Counted from the first letter of the stretch, positions 16,366-23,521 are shown. The stretch is 25,940 nt of DNA from an uncultured Kineothrix sp. (GCA_910587275.1 CAJUMD010000043.1:1-25940); one strand, 5' to 3'. A program made the numbers and translations. Notes: generated from the sequence alone by a model not told the origin.

Positions 16366-16424
16366 TCAAATACCCCGCTGCTCTGCAGCGCTGCAAGTTT
16401 GATACCCCATTGCTTGCAGCGGGG
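16366..16424 (-). repeat. Short hairpin repeat block inside the 3' end of purA
   Basis: Minus-strand block beginning CCCCGCTGCAAGCAATGGGG and ending AGCAGCGGGGTATTTGA, directly joined to copy C. It contains two CTGC/GCAG hairpins and is related to the module at 13797-13829. It is read as the last 19 codons and the stop of purA. Confidence 0.7.
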
Positions 16425-17721
16425 TCTTTGATTTCTTTAAAGGACTCTCACGGTAAATAATGTCATTCCTGGAAGGTCCGTTGCTGATCATCGTAACCGG
16501 ATAGCCGATCTGTTCCTCAATAAATTCCACATATTTCCTGCAATTCTCCGGCAAGTCTTCATATTTCCTGATTCCGCGGATTTCGCTTTTCCATCCGGGA
16601 AGGGTCTTTAACACTGGCTTAGCCTTTTCCAGTTTCGCCGTTACCGGGAAATCCGTGGTCACTTCCCCGTCTATTTCATAACCCACACACACCGGAATCT
16701 CATCCAAATAGCCAAGCACATCCAGTACCGTAAACGCCACATCCGTGGTTCCCTGCAGTCTGCATCCGTATTTGGAAGCCACACAGTCAAACCATCCCAT
16801 ACGGCGCGGACGTCCTGTAGTCGCCCCGTACTCGCCGCCGTCGCCGCCCCTGCGCCTGAGCTCATCCGCTTCCCCGCCGAAAATTTCCGATACAAACGCA
16901 CCTGCCCCTACGGCGGAGGAATATGCTTTGCACACGGTATAGATTTCCTTTATTTCATATGGAGGAAGCCCTGCACCGATGGCACCGTATGCCGCCAGTG
17001 TGGAAGAAGACGTAACCATGGGATAAATCCCGTGATCCGGGTCTTTTAAGGTACCAAGCTGCCCTTCCAACAAAATCGTCTTGTTTTCCCGGATTGCACG
17101 GTCCAGGTAAGCGGACACATCGCACACATAAGGAGCCACCATGTCCCGGTACCCGCGCAGCGTTTCCATCAGACCGCCGCAATCCATCAGCGGTTTGTGG
17201 TACAGATGCTCCAAAAGCACGTTCTTCGCTTCCACTACCCTTTCCACTTTTTCTTTTAACAGTTCCTCATCAAATAACTCGCTGACCTGGAAACCGATTT
17301 TTGCATATTTATCCGAATAAAAAGGAGCAATGCCCGATTTGGTGGAACCGAAGGATTTCCCTCCCAGCCGTTCTTCCTCATACTGGTCGAACAGGATATG
17401 GTACGGCATCACAATCTGCGCCCGGTCCGACACAAGCAGTTTCGGCATCGGCACATTCCTGTCCGTAATTGACTTGATTTCGTCAAAAAGTACCGGAATG
17501 TTTAGCGCCACCCCGTTACCGATGATGCTGGTAGTATGCCCGTAAAATACCCCTGACGGCAAAGTGTGCAGCGCAAACTTCCCGTAATCGTTTACAATGG
17601 TATGTCCCGCATTGGCGCCGCCCTGGAAACGGACAATAATATCCGCCTTTTCGGCAAGCATATCCGTAATCTTGCCTTTCCCTTCATCGCCCCAATTCGC
17701 TCCAACTACCGCTTTTACCAT
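16366..17721 (-). CDS. purA: Adenylosuccinate synthetase
   Basis: A 451-residue PurA, which joins IMP and aspartate using GTP, the first committed step to AMP. Visible family signatures are WGDEGKGKI (10-18), FQGGANAGHT, GSTKSGIAPFYSDKYAK, the TTGRPRRMGW loop and SNGPSRNDIIY near the C-terminus. AGGAGG lies 9 nt before the ATG. Most PurA proteins are near 425-430 residues and end soon after the SNGPSR block. Here about 20 extra residues (TPLQAMGYQTCSAAEQRGI) and the stop are read from a palindromic repeat block, so the original stop was probably lost or replaced by insertion. All catalytic parts are upstream of the graft. It stands alone, not in a pur cluster. Confidence 0.97.
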   Translation of the reverse strand: MVKAVVGANWGDEGKGKITDMLAEKADIIVRFQGGANAGHTIVNDYGKFALHTLPSGVFYGHTTSIIGNGVALNIPVLFDEIKSITDRNVPMPKLLVSDRAQIVMPYHILFDQYEEERLGGKSFGSTKSGIAPFYSDKYAKIGFQVSELFDEELLKEKVERVVEAKNVLLEHLYHKPLMDCGGLMETLRGYRDMVAPYVCDVSAYLDRAIRENKTILLEGQLGTLKDPDHGIYPMVTSSSTLAAYGAIGAGLPPYEIKEIYTVCKAYSSAVGAGAFVSEIFGGEADELRRRGGDGGEYGATTGRPRRMGWFDCVASKYGCRLQGTTDVAFTVLDVLGYLDEIPVCVGYEIDGEVTTDFPVTAKLEKAKPVLKTLPGWKSEIRGIRKYEDLPENCRKYVEFIEEQIGYPVTMISNGPSRNDIIYRESPLKKSKTPLQAMGYQTCSAAEQRGI

Positions 17722-17769
17722 AATCTCATTCCTCCTGTAATACCTGTCATATTTTCTCCTACTCCGCGC

Positions 17770-17822
17770 GCCCCATGCGCCGTCTTAGCGGCATACTTCC
17801 ACTGCATGGGGCTGTGCATAAA
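17770..17822 (-). promoter_or_regulatory. Structured leader hairpin of purA
   Basis: GCCCCATGC and GCATGGGGC form a 9-bp stem enclosing a nested GCCG/CGGC hairpin (17779-17792). Upstream in the same leader (17831-17857) a weak GCGGG/CCCGT stem is followed by six T residues on the minus strand, so an attenuator is conceivable. No known purine-riboswitch core was recognised. Confidence 0.35.
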
Positions 17823-17892
17823 AAATACGGGCGTAAAAAACTCCCGCATCTCCTTCCGCACTCCGTCCCGCCTCATTGTTTCTTACTTTATG

Positions 17893-17921
17893 ATTATACA
17901 CGAAAACATCTTATAAGTAAA
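17893..17921 (-). promoter_or_regulatory. Probable purA promoter
   Basis: On the minus strand TATAAT (17893-17898) is preceded at 17 bp by TTTACT (17916-17921), a four-of-six -35 match. It implies a leader of about 165 nt. Confidence 0.5.
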
Positions 17922-18049
17922 ATCAATATTTATTATGGTTTTTATAAGTTATATTTATGGCTTTTCCAATTACTTTTTAGACTATCAGGAAGAACATAAC
18001 ATTTCATGCCGAACTGTTACCATTATCCTGAACCCTCTTTTTCCCATTC

Positions 18050-18078
18050 TTGCCAATATTACCGGAGCGGAGTATAAT
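18050..18078 (+). promoter_or_regulatory. Sigma-A promoter of the glycosyltransferase gene
   Basis: TTGCCA (18050-18055) and TATAAT (18073-18078) are 17 bp apart, 73 bp before the start codon. The gap between the purA and glycosyltransferase genes thus contains two divergent promoters and no other gene that I can support. Confidence 0.65.
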
Positions 18079-18151
18079 ATCCCTGTCAAAAAGTTTGTTT
18101 TGTGCCGTTCCCCTTTTTATGCGCAGAAAACATGTTTACGGAGAAAAAGTT

Positions 18152-19102
18152 ATGAATATCGATTGTATCATAAATACCCATATTGACAGCCGCCAAATTG
18201 CCAAAGACGTGGAAGCCGTCGTTACCAGTTTCAACCAAGGTTCCATGATCCTTGAAGCAATCCATTCCCTGTGCTGCCAAACAACACCACCGGCAAAAAT
18301 CATCCTTGTGGATGATGGTTCCACGGATGGGGAATCCGTCCGTATATTAAATGCCATTCAATCAAATCATAATCTGCCGGTTCCGGTAACCGTAATTCAG
18401 CAGCCAAATGCCGGCGTATCCTCGGCAAGAAATACCGGAATCCGCCAGGCGCAGACGTCCATGACGCTGGTACTTGACGGAGATGACAGGCTTAAACCTT
18501 CTTATATCGAGGAAGTCAGCCAAATCCTGCGCAATCATCCGGCCATGGTCGCCGCATCCTCCTGGATGCATACTTTCGGCGTCCTGGATGCAACGGTTCG
18601 TCCCTGCGGAGGCGGCATTACTGCGTTTCTTGCACGCAACTGCTGCCCGGCAACGCATATCCTCCGGCATGAAGTATGGGAGCAGTGCGGCGGCTATGAC
18701 GAGTCCATGCGAGCCGGTTTTGAAGACTGGGATTTCTTTTTCAGTATGCTGGAAACCACGCCGGATGCTTTCATCAGAATCGTTGAAAAACCGCTTATTG
18801 AATACCGCACGGCTCCCGCATCGTCTAATGTCACAAGTATGGAAAAACGGCTTGACCTGATGCGCTTTTTGATACAAAAACACATTGGTTCCTACCGGAA
18901 TCACGTGACGGAAGCCTTACTCGGCATAGAATCCATATCCATATCGAGACTTTACGGGTGGGAAAGCGAAATTCTGCATACGCTTGCCTCAGGTCAGGAA
19001 CCATGCAGCCTTTCGGATGAATTTATGGCACATCCATCCTACGGTGACGGCGGAATGGCTGCCGCTGTCCGTATTGCATCGTCCAATTCCCGCTGCACCT
19101 GA
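18152..19102 (+). CDS. Family 2 glycosyltransferase
   Basis: A 316-residue GT2-type enzyme (GT-A fold) that transfers a sugar from a nucleotide donor, usually in surface polysaccharide synthesis. Motifs are VTSFNQ (24-29), DDGSTD (54-59), QPNAGVSSARNTGI (84-97), the metal-binding LDGDD (108-112) and EDWDFF (191-196) as the catalytic-base region. No TM segment is visible. GGAG lies 8 nt before the ATG; the frame is open 34 codons further 5', beyond the promoter. It is monocistronic with no polysaccharide cluster around it. The C-terminal end overlaps the antisense of a decayed FMN-binding gene, so its last residues may have been rearranged. Confidence 0.87.
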   Translation: MNIDCIINTHIDSRQIAKDVEAVVTSFNQGSMILEAIHSLCCQTTPPAKIILVDDGSTDGESVRILNAIQSNHNLPVPVTVIQQPNAGVSSARNTGIRQAQTSMTLVLDGDDRLKPSYIEEVSQILRNHPAMVAASSWMHTFGVLDATVRPCGGGITAFLARNCCPATHILRHEVWEQCGGYDESMRAGFEDWDFFFSMLETTPDAFIRIVEKPLIEYRTAPASSNVTSMEKRLDLMRFLIQKHIGSYRNHVTEALLGIESISISRLYGWESEILHTLASGQEPCSLSDEFMAHPSYGDGGMAAAVRIASSNSRCT

Positions 19103-19198
19103 TGCATAGTACTTTTGGGCTAAATCTTCTATTGCCTTTTTTATTTCAGCTTCATTTTCCATGATATAAATATTTCCAAAAGCAATAACGCTTCCCTC
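19097..19198 (-). pseudogene. Remnant of a pyridoxamine 5'-phosphate oxidase-like FMN-binding protein
   Basis: On the minus strand, right after an in-frame TGA (19199-19201), a short stretch reads EGSVIAFGNIYIMENEAEIK then KAIEDLAQKYYASG. This resembles the middle of the PNPOx-like / NimA-type flavin-binding family, where a SV..FG.. strand is followed by an acidic E.EK..A...L..KY helix. The N- and C-terminal parts are missing and no ribosome site is present. The family assignment comes from a short pattern only. Confidence 0.45.
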
Positions 19199-19215
19199 TC
19201 AGAACAGATAAACCA

Positions 19216-19821
19216 TCATTTCATAAGTACATGCCTGCAATAACTTACCCGTCCGCAGTCCGGGCATTTCAATTTCCTTTTCGTGACCGTATGGGCGCCC
19301 ATCAGATATGCCCCCATTTCCGGCACAAATCTGGCATGACATCCGGGACACTCAAACGCGCCTGCGTCCCTGTCCAGCACACAGGCAACACCGATTGCCG
19401 TAATAATAACCATAACGGCAATGCCTGCCAGCACCATCCTCACCGCCATCGTCATTTCAAACATTTGTGAAACCACCATCAGCGGAATAGCTGCCGCCAG
19501 TCCCATCGCCACCACCACCGCTGCCAAAATAATCTTTTTTCTGCTTTCTTCCTTTTCCCTAATCAGATTCATCATGTTTTCCTCCGCTTTCTTTTGATAG
19601 TCTTCCTCCGACACCCTTTCTCCCGAAAGCAGTTCGTTTACGCTGGTTCCCAATATTTCACATAATGGAAGCATGAACACAACTTCCGGAAGACCTTTTC
19701 CGCATTCCCATTTGGAGACAGTTTTATCACTGATGCCCAGCTTCTCCGCCAACTGTCTTTGGGTCAGGCTCTTTGCTTTTCTTTCTTTTGCAATAAATTT
19801 GCCGATTTTATCCTGATTCAT
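19216..19821 (-). CDS. Membrane-bound XRE-family regulator with C-terminal zinc ribbon
   Basis: A 201-residue protein. An XRE/Cro-type helix-turn-helix fills about 5-62 (SLTQRQLAEKLGISDKTVSKWECG is diagnostic). A charged helix follows (70-95), then two TM helices (about 96-118 and 125-148) and a C-terminal zinc ribbon with C158-x2-C161 and C186-x2-C189. With a cytoplasmic N-terminus, the two TM segments return the zinc ribbon to the cytoplasm (inference). AAGGAGG lies 5 nt before the ATG. XRE proteins with a TM pair are common in clostridia and probably sense membrane or small-molecule signals. The targets are unknown, though the adjacent ABC operon is a candidate by position. Confidence 0.85.
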   Translation of the reverse strand: MNQDKIGKFIAKERKAKSLTQRQLAEKLGISDKTVSKWECGKGLPEVVFMLPLCEILGTSVNELLSGERVSEEDYQKKAEENMMNLIREKEESRKKIILAAVVVAMGLAAAIPLMVVSQMFEMTMAVRMVLAGIAVMVIITAIGVACVLDRDAGAFECPGCHARFVPEMGAYLMGAHTVTKRKLKCPDCGRVSYCRHVLMK

Positions 19822-19875
19822 TGCGTCCTCCTTTCTGCTTCCATTATGCGCGGCAATCCGTTTTTTTGAAACCTC

Positions 19876-19918
19876 CGGAACGTAGAATCCGTCTCTTTTC
19901 CACGGATTCTACGTTCCG
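19876..19918. repeat. Perfect 17-bp inverted repeat between the ABC operon and the XRE gene
   Basis: CGGAACGTAGAATCCGT (19876-19892) and its exact complement (19902-19918) flank a 9-nt loop. Neither strand has the T run of a standard terminator directly after the stem. It could still end the ABC operon, act as an operator for the XRE gene, or be a mobile hairpin. A second palindrome GCATAT-GT-ATATGC lies close by at about 19924-19941. Confidence 0.6.
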
Positions 19919-19949
19919 CATACTTGCATATACATATGCCAAACGCTTT

Positions 19950-20903
19950 TTAAGGCTGTATCAGTCCCTTATCTACCAGGAACTGTCTCGCCACTTCCTT
20001 ATCCTCTTTTCCGTTTACTTCCACTTCATAGTTCATCTGCTGCATTTCCCCTTCGGAAATCATCCCGTTAAGTTTTTCCAAAATCCCCTTTAATTCCGGG
20101 TATTCCTCAAGGGTGTCTTTCCTTACGACAGTGCCTGCATCAAATGTTTCAAAAAATCCCCCGTCGTCCGTCAGCAGCACTAACTGGTTGGCGGCAAGCT
20201 GGGCATCCGTGGTAAAAGCATTGATGACATCCACTTCCCGGTTCTTTAACGCTTCATATTTCAGCGCGATTTCCATCTGCATGGTATCCCGGAATTCCAT
20301 GCCGTAAGCCTCACAAAGTCTGGCATAGCCCGTTTCCAATTCGATATAATCCGGATTCCCCCCGAAAATAAGCTGCGGGGAAGCGCCCGCCAAATCCGTA
20401 TAGGTGGACAGTCCGTATTCCTCCGCCGTTTCCTGCCTTACCGCCAAACCATAGGTATTGGAAAACCCGTAAAGCCCCGTCCACGTAAGCCCCATGGCAT
20501 CATATTCTTCCTGCAATACGGCATACAGCCTGTCGTTATCCTTCTCCATTTCCTCTTTCTTTAAGACATTCAGCCACGCCGTCCTCGTATATTCGGGATA
20601 CAGGTCAAATTCCCCTTTCTCCAGAGCAGGGTGGATGTTCGTCGTTCCGCCTCCCACTCCCTTCGTAATCTCCACCTCGTAATCCGTTTCCGCCTCAATC
20701 AACTGCGCCATGATTTCCGTCAGGATATACTGTTCCGTCATGGGCTTGGAAGCAATCTTTATGGCTTCCTTCTTTCCGCATCCGCAAATGCCGGATATCA
20801 TCCCGCATAATAAAAGCAGCGCAATTCCTTTTTTTACTATCCTGTTTTTTACCTGTGTTTTCTTTTCTTCATGCTTTTCCGTCTTTTTTCCGTATTTTCC
20901 CAT
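19950..20903 (-). CDS. Osmoprotectant-type ABC transporter substrate-binding lipoprotein
   Basis: A 317-residue lipoprotein of the OpuAC/OpuCC/OsmX group, which delivers glycine betaine, carnitine, choline or related compounds to an ABC permease. The N-terminus is strongly basic, followed by a hydrophobic signal (25-40) and the lipobox I39-C-G-C42. The binding domain begins AIKIASKPMTEQYILTEIMA, typical of this family, with EFDLYPEYTRTAW (family YPEYTGT) and a C-terminal lobe with NAFTTDAQLA. The ATG has AAGGA upstream; an earlier GTG in frame has no better site. The gene follows the permease and ATPase genes in the same direction but is separated from them by a nested MITE-like element, which may alter its expression. 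Confidence 0.88.
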   Translation of the reverse strand: MGKYGKKTEKHEEKKTQVKNRIVKKGIALLLLCGMISGICGCGKKEAIKIASKPMTEQYILTEIMAQLIEAETDYEVEITKGVGGGTTNIHPALEKGEFDLYPEYTRTAWLNVLKKEEMEKDNDRLYAVLQEEYDAMGLTWTGLYGFSNTYGLAVRQETAEEYGLSTYTDLAGASPQLIFGGNPDYIELETGYARLCEAYGMEFRDTMQMEIALKYEALKNREVDVINAFTTDAQLAANQLVLLTDDGGFFETFDAGTVVRKDTLEEYPELKGILEKLNGMISEGEMQQMNYEVEVNGKEDKEVARQFLVDKGLIQP

Positions 20904-20983
20904 TTTTCTCCATTCCTTTTCTTTTTTGTTTTTTCTGCTTTCCACAAACTACGGACACGCCTTCACGTACCCTTACGCACCAA

Positions 20984-21136
20984 AGCGTGTTTGAACAATC
21001 ATTCCTGGAGCGTGTTTGAAAATTGCTTTCTGCAAGATGTTGTCCCAATATGACGTAAAGTGAGGCGACAGATTGCAGGAATGAATTTTCAAACAGGCTC
21101 TGGCATCTGCCAAAAAACAATTTTCAAATACGCTCT
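20984..21136. mobile_element. Outer MITE-like element, interrupted
   Basis: Terminal inverted repeats of the AGCGTGTTTGAA type are at 20984-20995 (left) and, reversed as TTTTCAAATACGCTCT, at 21121-21136 (right). Between them lies a second complete element of the same family. The right end is read as the last codons and stop of the ATPase gene. No transposase is encoded. Confidence 0.6.
21008..21100. mobile_element. Inner 93-bp palindromic MITE-like element
   Basis: Ends GAGCGTGTTTGAAAATT and AATTTTCAAACAGGCTC are 17-bp inverted repeats with one or two mismatches. A second inverted pair lies inside (CTGCAAGAT and ATTGCAG). It is non-coding and can fold almost end to end. It appears inserted in, or tandem-duplicated within, the outer element of the same type. 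Confidence 0.7.
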
Positions 21137-21927
21137 AGAAGCCGCTTCACAAACCCGTCCTTTGGGTTCCCCATCAATTCCTCTTTCGTCCCTTCCTGCA
21201 AAATACCGCCGTCTTTCATAACCAAAATACGGCTTCCCAACAGAAAGGCTTCCCCGATATCATGGGTAATAAACACAACCGTAACCCCGGTTTTTCCCTG
21301 CAATGCCCGCAATTCCTCCTGCAGCCCCTTTCTCGTGATTTCATCCACCGCACCGAAAGGCTCGTCCATCAGCAGAATTTCCGGCTGCGCCGCCATTGCC
21401 CTTGCAATCCCCACCCGTTGCTGCTGCCCGCCCGATAACTGTTTGGGGAACCGCCCCGCCAGTTCAGGCGGAAGCTGCACCATATCCAACATTTTACGGG
21501 TCAGTTCCTTCTTTTCCTCTTTCGCCATCTTCCGTTCCAGCGCCGGGACATAACAGATATTGTCTTCCACCGTCATGTGCGGAAACAGCCTGGCTCCCTG
21601 TACTGCATAACCGATCCGCCTGCGTGCGGCAACCAAATCACACTCTGACAGCCGCTCCCCTTTTATAAGCACTTCCCCTTCCGTGGGAACCACCAGCCCG
21701 TTCATCATCTTTAACAGCGTGGTTTTACCACAGCCCGACGGTCCTATGAACACGAGGAATTCCCCTTTCCTTACGATCAGCGAAACGTGGCTTAATACCC
21801 TGTTTGCACCGTAACCGGCGGAGCAATCCTTTATTTCTATTATTATATCGTTTTTATTTTTGTTTTCATTTTCCTTTTTCATTTCCATCCCGTTTTCCGC
21901 CGCATGTTCCGCCTTATCCAATGCCAT
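21124..21927 (-). CDS. Osmoprotectant-type ABC transporter ATP-binding protein
   Basis: A 267-residue ABC ATPase. Walker A is GPSGCGKTT (62-70), the Q-loop Q110, the signature LSGGQ (164-168), Walker B LLMDEP (185-190) and the switch H222. It resembles the ProV/OpuCA/OsmV group but ends without the regulatory CBS domains found in many of these. The N-terminal 25 residues are an unusual Lys/Glu/Asn-rich stretch. The start overlaps the permease gene by 14 bp. AGGAGG lies only 1 nt before the ATG, so initiation may instead use the TTG two codons later. The last residues (ERI) and stop come from a MITE end, so the natural C-terminus was slightly changed. Confidence 0.93.
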   Translation of the reverse strand: MALDKAEHAAENGMEMKKENENKNKNDIIIEIKDCSAGYGANRVLSHVSLIVRKGEFLVFIGPSGCGKTTLLKMMNGLVVPTEGEVLIKGERLSECDLVAARRRIGYAVQGARLFPHMTVEDNICYVPALERKMAKEEKKELTRKMLDMVQLPPELAGRFPKQLSGGQQQRVGIARAMAAQPEILLMDEPFGAVDEITRKGLQEELRALQGKTGVTVVFITHDIGEAFLLGSRILVMKDGGILQEGTKEELMGNPKDGFVKRLLERI

Positions 21928-22549
21928 ACCTCCTGTTTACCGCTTTCTCCACCTTGGAAAGCAGCCAGTCGCTCAACAGGGCGAGCAGCGCAATCAGTAG
22001 GGAGCCTGCTGCCGTCAACGTCATATTATACGTAGTAATGCCCCTGTAAATTGCCGCCCCTAAACCGCCCGCACCGATAAAGGAAGCGATACCGCCCATG
22101 GCGATAATCATGACCACCATATTTCGGAACCCGCTGATAATGACCGGAAGCGCCAGCGGAAGCCGTATCCGAAACAGCGACTGCCTCCCATCCGCCCCAA
22201 GCCCCTGCGCCACCTCCAAAATACCGGCATCCACGTTTACAAGCCCCGTATAGGTATTCCTCACAATGGGAAGCAGTCCGTAAACAGTCAGCGCAATCAC
22301 TGCCGTCTGGTTCCCGATTCCCGTAAACGGGATTAAAAATCCGAAAAGGGAAATGGACGGCACCGTATATATCACGTTGATGATTCCCAATACCACTGCC
22401 GCCGCCTTTTTCCTCCCGCTGATAAATATCCCTGTCAGAATCCCGATCATCCCCGCACAGACCACTGCCGTCAACGATATCCTCATATGCTCCAGCAGGC
22501 AGACAAGAAAGAACTCCCGCCTGTCCCAAAAAATCTGAATGAATCCCAT
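21914..22549 (-). CDS. Osmoprotectant-type ABC transporter permease
   Basis: A 211-residue inner-membrane permease of the ProW/OpuCB/OsmW group, first gene of the operon. Five to six hydrophobic helices are visible. The binding-protein-dependent transport signature, which docks on the ATPase, is seen in EVAQGLGADGRQSLFRIRLPLALP near 113-136, written with the usual EAA...G...L..IRLP pattern. Only one permease and one separate lipoprotein are encoded, so a permease homodimer is expected. The substrate is not decided by sequence; related systems carry betaine, choline, carnitine or ergothioneine. The ribosome site is weak (GGGTG). Confidence 0.92.
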   Translation of the reverse strand: MGFIQIFWDRREFFLVCLLEHMRISLTAVVCAGMIGILTGIFISGRKKAAAVVLGIINVIYTVPSISLFGFLIPFTGIGNQTAVIALTVYGLLPIVRNTYTGLVNVDAGILEVAQGLGADGRQSLFRIRLPLALPVIISGFRNMVVMIIAMGGIASFIGAGGLGAAIYRGITTYNMTLTAAGSLLIALLALLSDWLLSKVEKAVNRRYGIG

Positions 22550-22593
22550 ACTTCACCCGCTTCCGCGCATCAATTCCACGCATATTTTTCCAA

Positions 22594-22607
22594 AGAACAA
22601 ATGTTCT
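22594..22607. promoter_or_regulatory. GAAC-N4-GTTC palindrome at the ABC operon start
   Basis: AGAACA-AA-TGTTCT is a perfect 6-bp-arm palindrome covering the expected transcription start of the ABC operon. It matches the GAAC-N4-GTTC core of the LexA (DinR) box of Gram-positive bacteria. It may equally be the operator of a dedicated osmotic regulator. Confidence 0.5.
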
Positions 22608-22615
22608 ATTTCCTT

Positions 22616-22644
22616 ACTATAAAGCATATCGTTTTTCCTGTCAA
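22616..22644 (-). promoter_or_regulatory. Sigma-A promoter of the ABC importer operon
   Basis: On the minus strand TTGACA (22639-22644) and TATAGT (22616-22621) are 17 bp apart, 67 bp upstream of the permease start. Apart from this promoter, its palindrome and the terminator at 22770-22813, the gap 22550-22866 holds nothing I can support. Confidence 0.8.
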
Positions 22645-22769
22645 CCGGTTTTCACATTTTTCCATGGAAATCGTAACGGTTCCGTCTGCAGCGGACTTGC
22701 CAAACGGAAAAGCGGGTTAGAAAGCCCTGCGGAAATTCCCGGTGTGTCATTCGGCTTTTGACATAAAAA

Positions 22770-22813
22770 TCCCTTAAATAGATTTTGGTTATTTACCTTG
22801 TCTACTTAAGGGA
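22770..22813 (-). terminator. Intrinsic terminator of the YbaK-family gene
   Basis: On the minus strand TCCCTTAA and TTAAGGGA, extended by TAG/CTA, form a long stem around a roughly 20-nt loop, followed directly by TTTTTATG. It lies about 55 bp past the stop of the YbaK-family gene. Confidence 0.7.
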
Positions 22814-22866
22814 AATCCTATCATCGCATGGCTGCAAATTTTATTTGTTTTTTGGACAAACCGCTC

Positions 22867-23412
22867 TTAATCCTCCCCGGTCAGGCAGACGGTTTTGTAA
22901 TCATGCCCCGATGCCGGTAAAAATTTTCCTGTTAAATCCGCAGTTTTTATCTTAAGGCTGGAAGTGCATACACACGGATGGCAGCCGATATATTCTCCCT
23001 TCAGAACATCCTCGTCCATGAGAAGCTGCACCGCATGTTCCCTGTCATTCATTAATCCCATAATACTTACCGCTCCCGGCTCTATGTCCAAATATTTTAA
23101 CAAATCCTCCGGATCCGCAAAAGACAGTCTGGTTGAATTTATCTGTCCGGAAAGTTCTTTCGTCTTAAACATCTTATCCCCCGGCATCATCAGCAGGTAA
23201 AACTTTGTCTTCTGTCTGTTGCAAAGAAACAGATTTTTACAAATTAAGACCCCAAGCACGGCATCAATCTCGTTACAGGCTTCCATATTGTCTGCCGGTT
23301 CATGGTCGGTACGCTTATACTCTATCCCAATATCGTCTAGAAAGTCATAAGTCCGCACCTCCCTTGGAAGCCTTCCTTCTGTATTTTCCGGTCTTCCGTC
23401 ATAAAGTTCCAT
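22867..23412 (-). CDS. Prolyl-tRNA editing protein (YbaK/ProX-like deacylase)
   Basis: A 181-residue free-standing editing domain of the YbaK/ProRS-INS superfamily. These proteins hydrolyse mischarged tRNA, typically Ala-tRNA(Pro) in the ProX/PrdX group. Visible family features are CKNLFLCNRQKTKFYLLMMPGDK (58-80), LSFADPEDLLKYL (97-109), GAVSIMGLMND (113-123) and HPCVCTSSLKI (145-155). The last stands where many members have HPN.NT.T.KI, so a conserved Asn appears replaced by Cys. The start has AGGAGG 8 nt upstream; an ATG seven codons earlier lacks one. It has its own promoter and terminator and is monocistronic. A short repeat hairpin lies in its leader. Confidence 0.88.
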   Translation of the reverse strand: MELYDGRPENTEGRLPREVRTYDFLDDIGIEYKRTDHEPADNMEACNEIDAVLGVLICKNLFLCNRQKTKFYLLMMPGDKMFKTKELSGQINSTRLSFADPEDLLKYLDIEPGAVSIMGLMNDREHAVQLLMDEDVLKGEYIGCHPCVCTSSLKIKTADLTGKFLPASGHDYKTVCLTGED

Positions 23413-23443
23413 TCGCTCCGCCTCCTGTTTCATTTCCGTATAA

Positions 23444-23473
23444 TCAACAACCTCGCTGCAAGCAGCGGGTTGA
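23444..23473. repeat. Short hairpin repeat in the leader of the YbaK-family gene
   Basis: TCAACAACCTCGCTGC and GCAGCGGGTTGA pair around an AA loop with a small bulge. It is the same module as at 13797-13829, without a 61-bp partner. On the minus strand it sits in the 5' leader, about 35 bp before the start codon. Confidence 0.65.
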
Positions 23474-23492
23474 CCCCTTCACCCTGTTTTTC

Positions 23493-23521
23493 ATTATACC
23501 CATGGGCGCCACAGGAGTCAA
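23493..23521 (-). promoter_or_regulatory. Sigma-A promoter of the YbaK-family gene
   Basis: On the minus strand TTGACT (23516-23521) and TATAAT (23493-23498) are 17 bp apart. The -35 box lies in GGAGTCAACA (plus strand), identical to the edge sequence after repeat copy A, so repeat DNA may supply this box. Confidence 0.7.

Noticed and set aside
16256..16396. N-terminal extension of the LysR protein
   Set aside because: The extra codons lie in repeat copy C, and the shorter start gives the standard LysR N-terminus.
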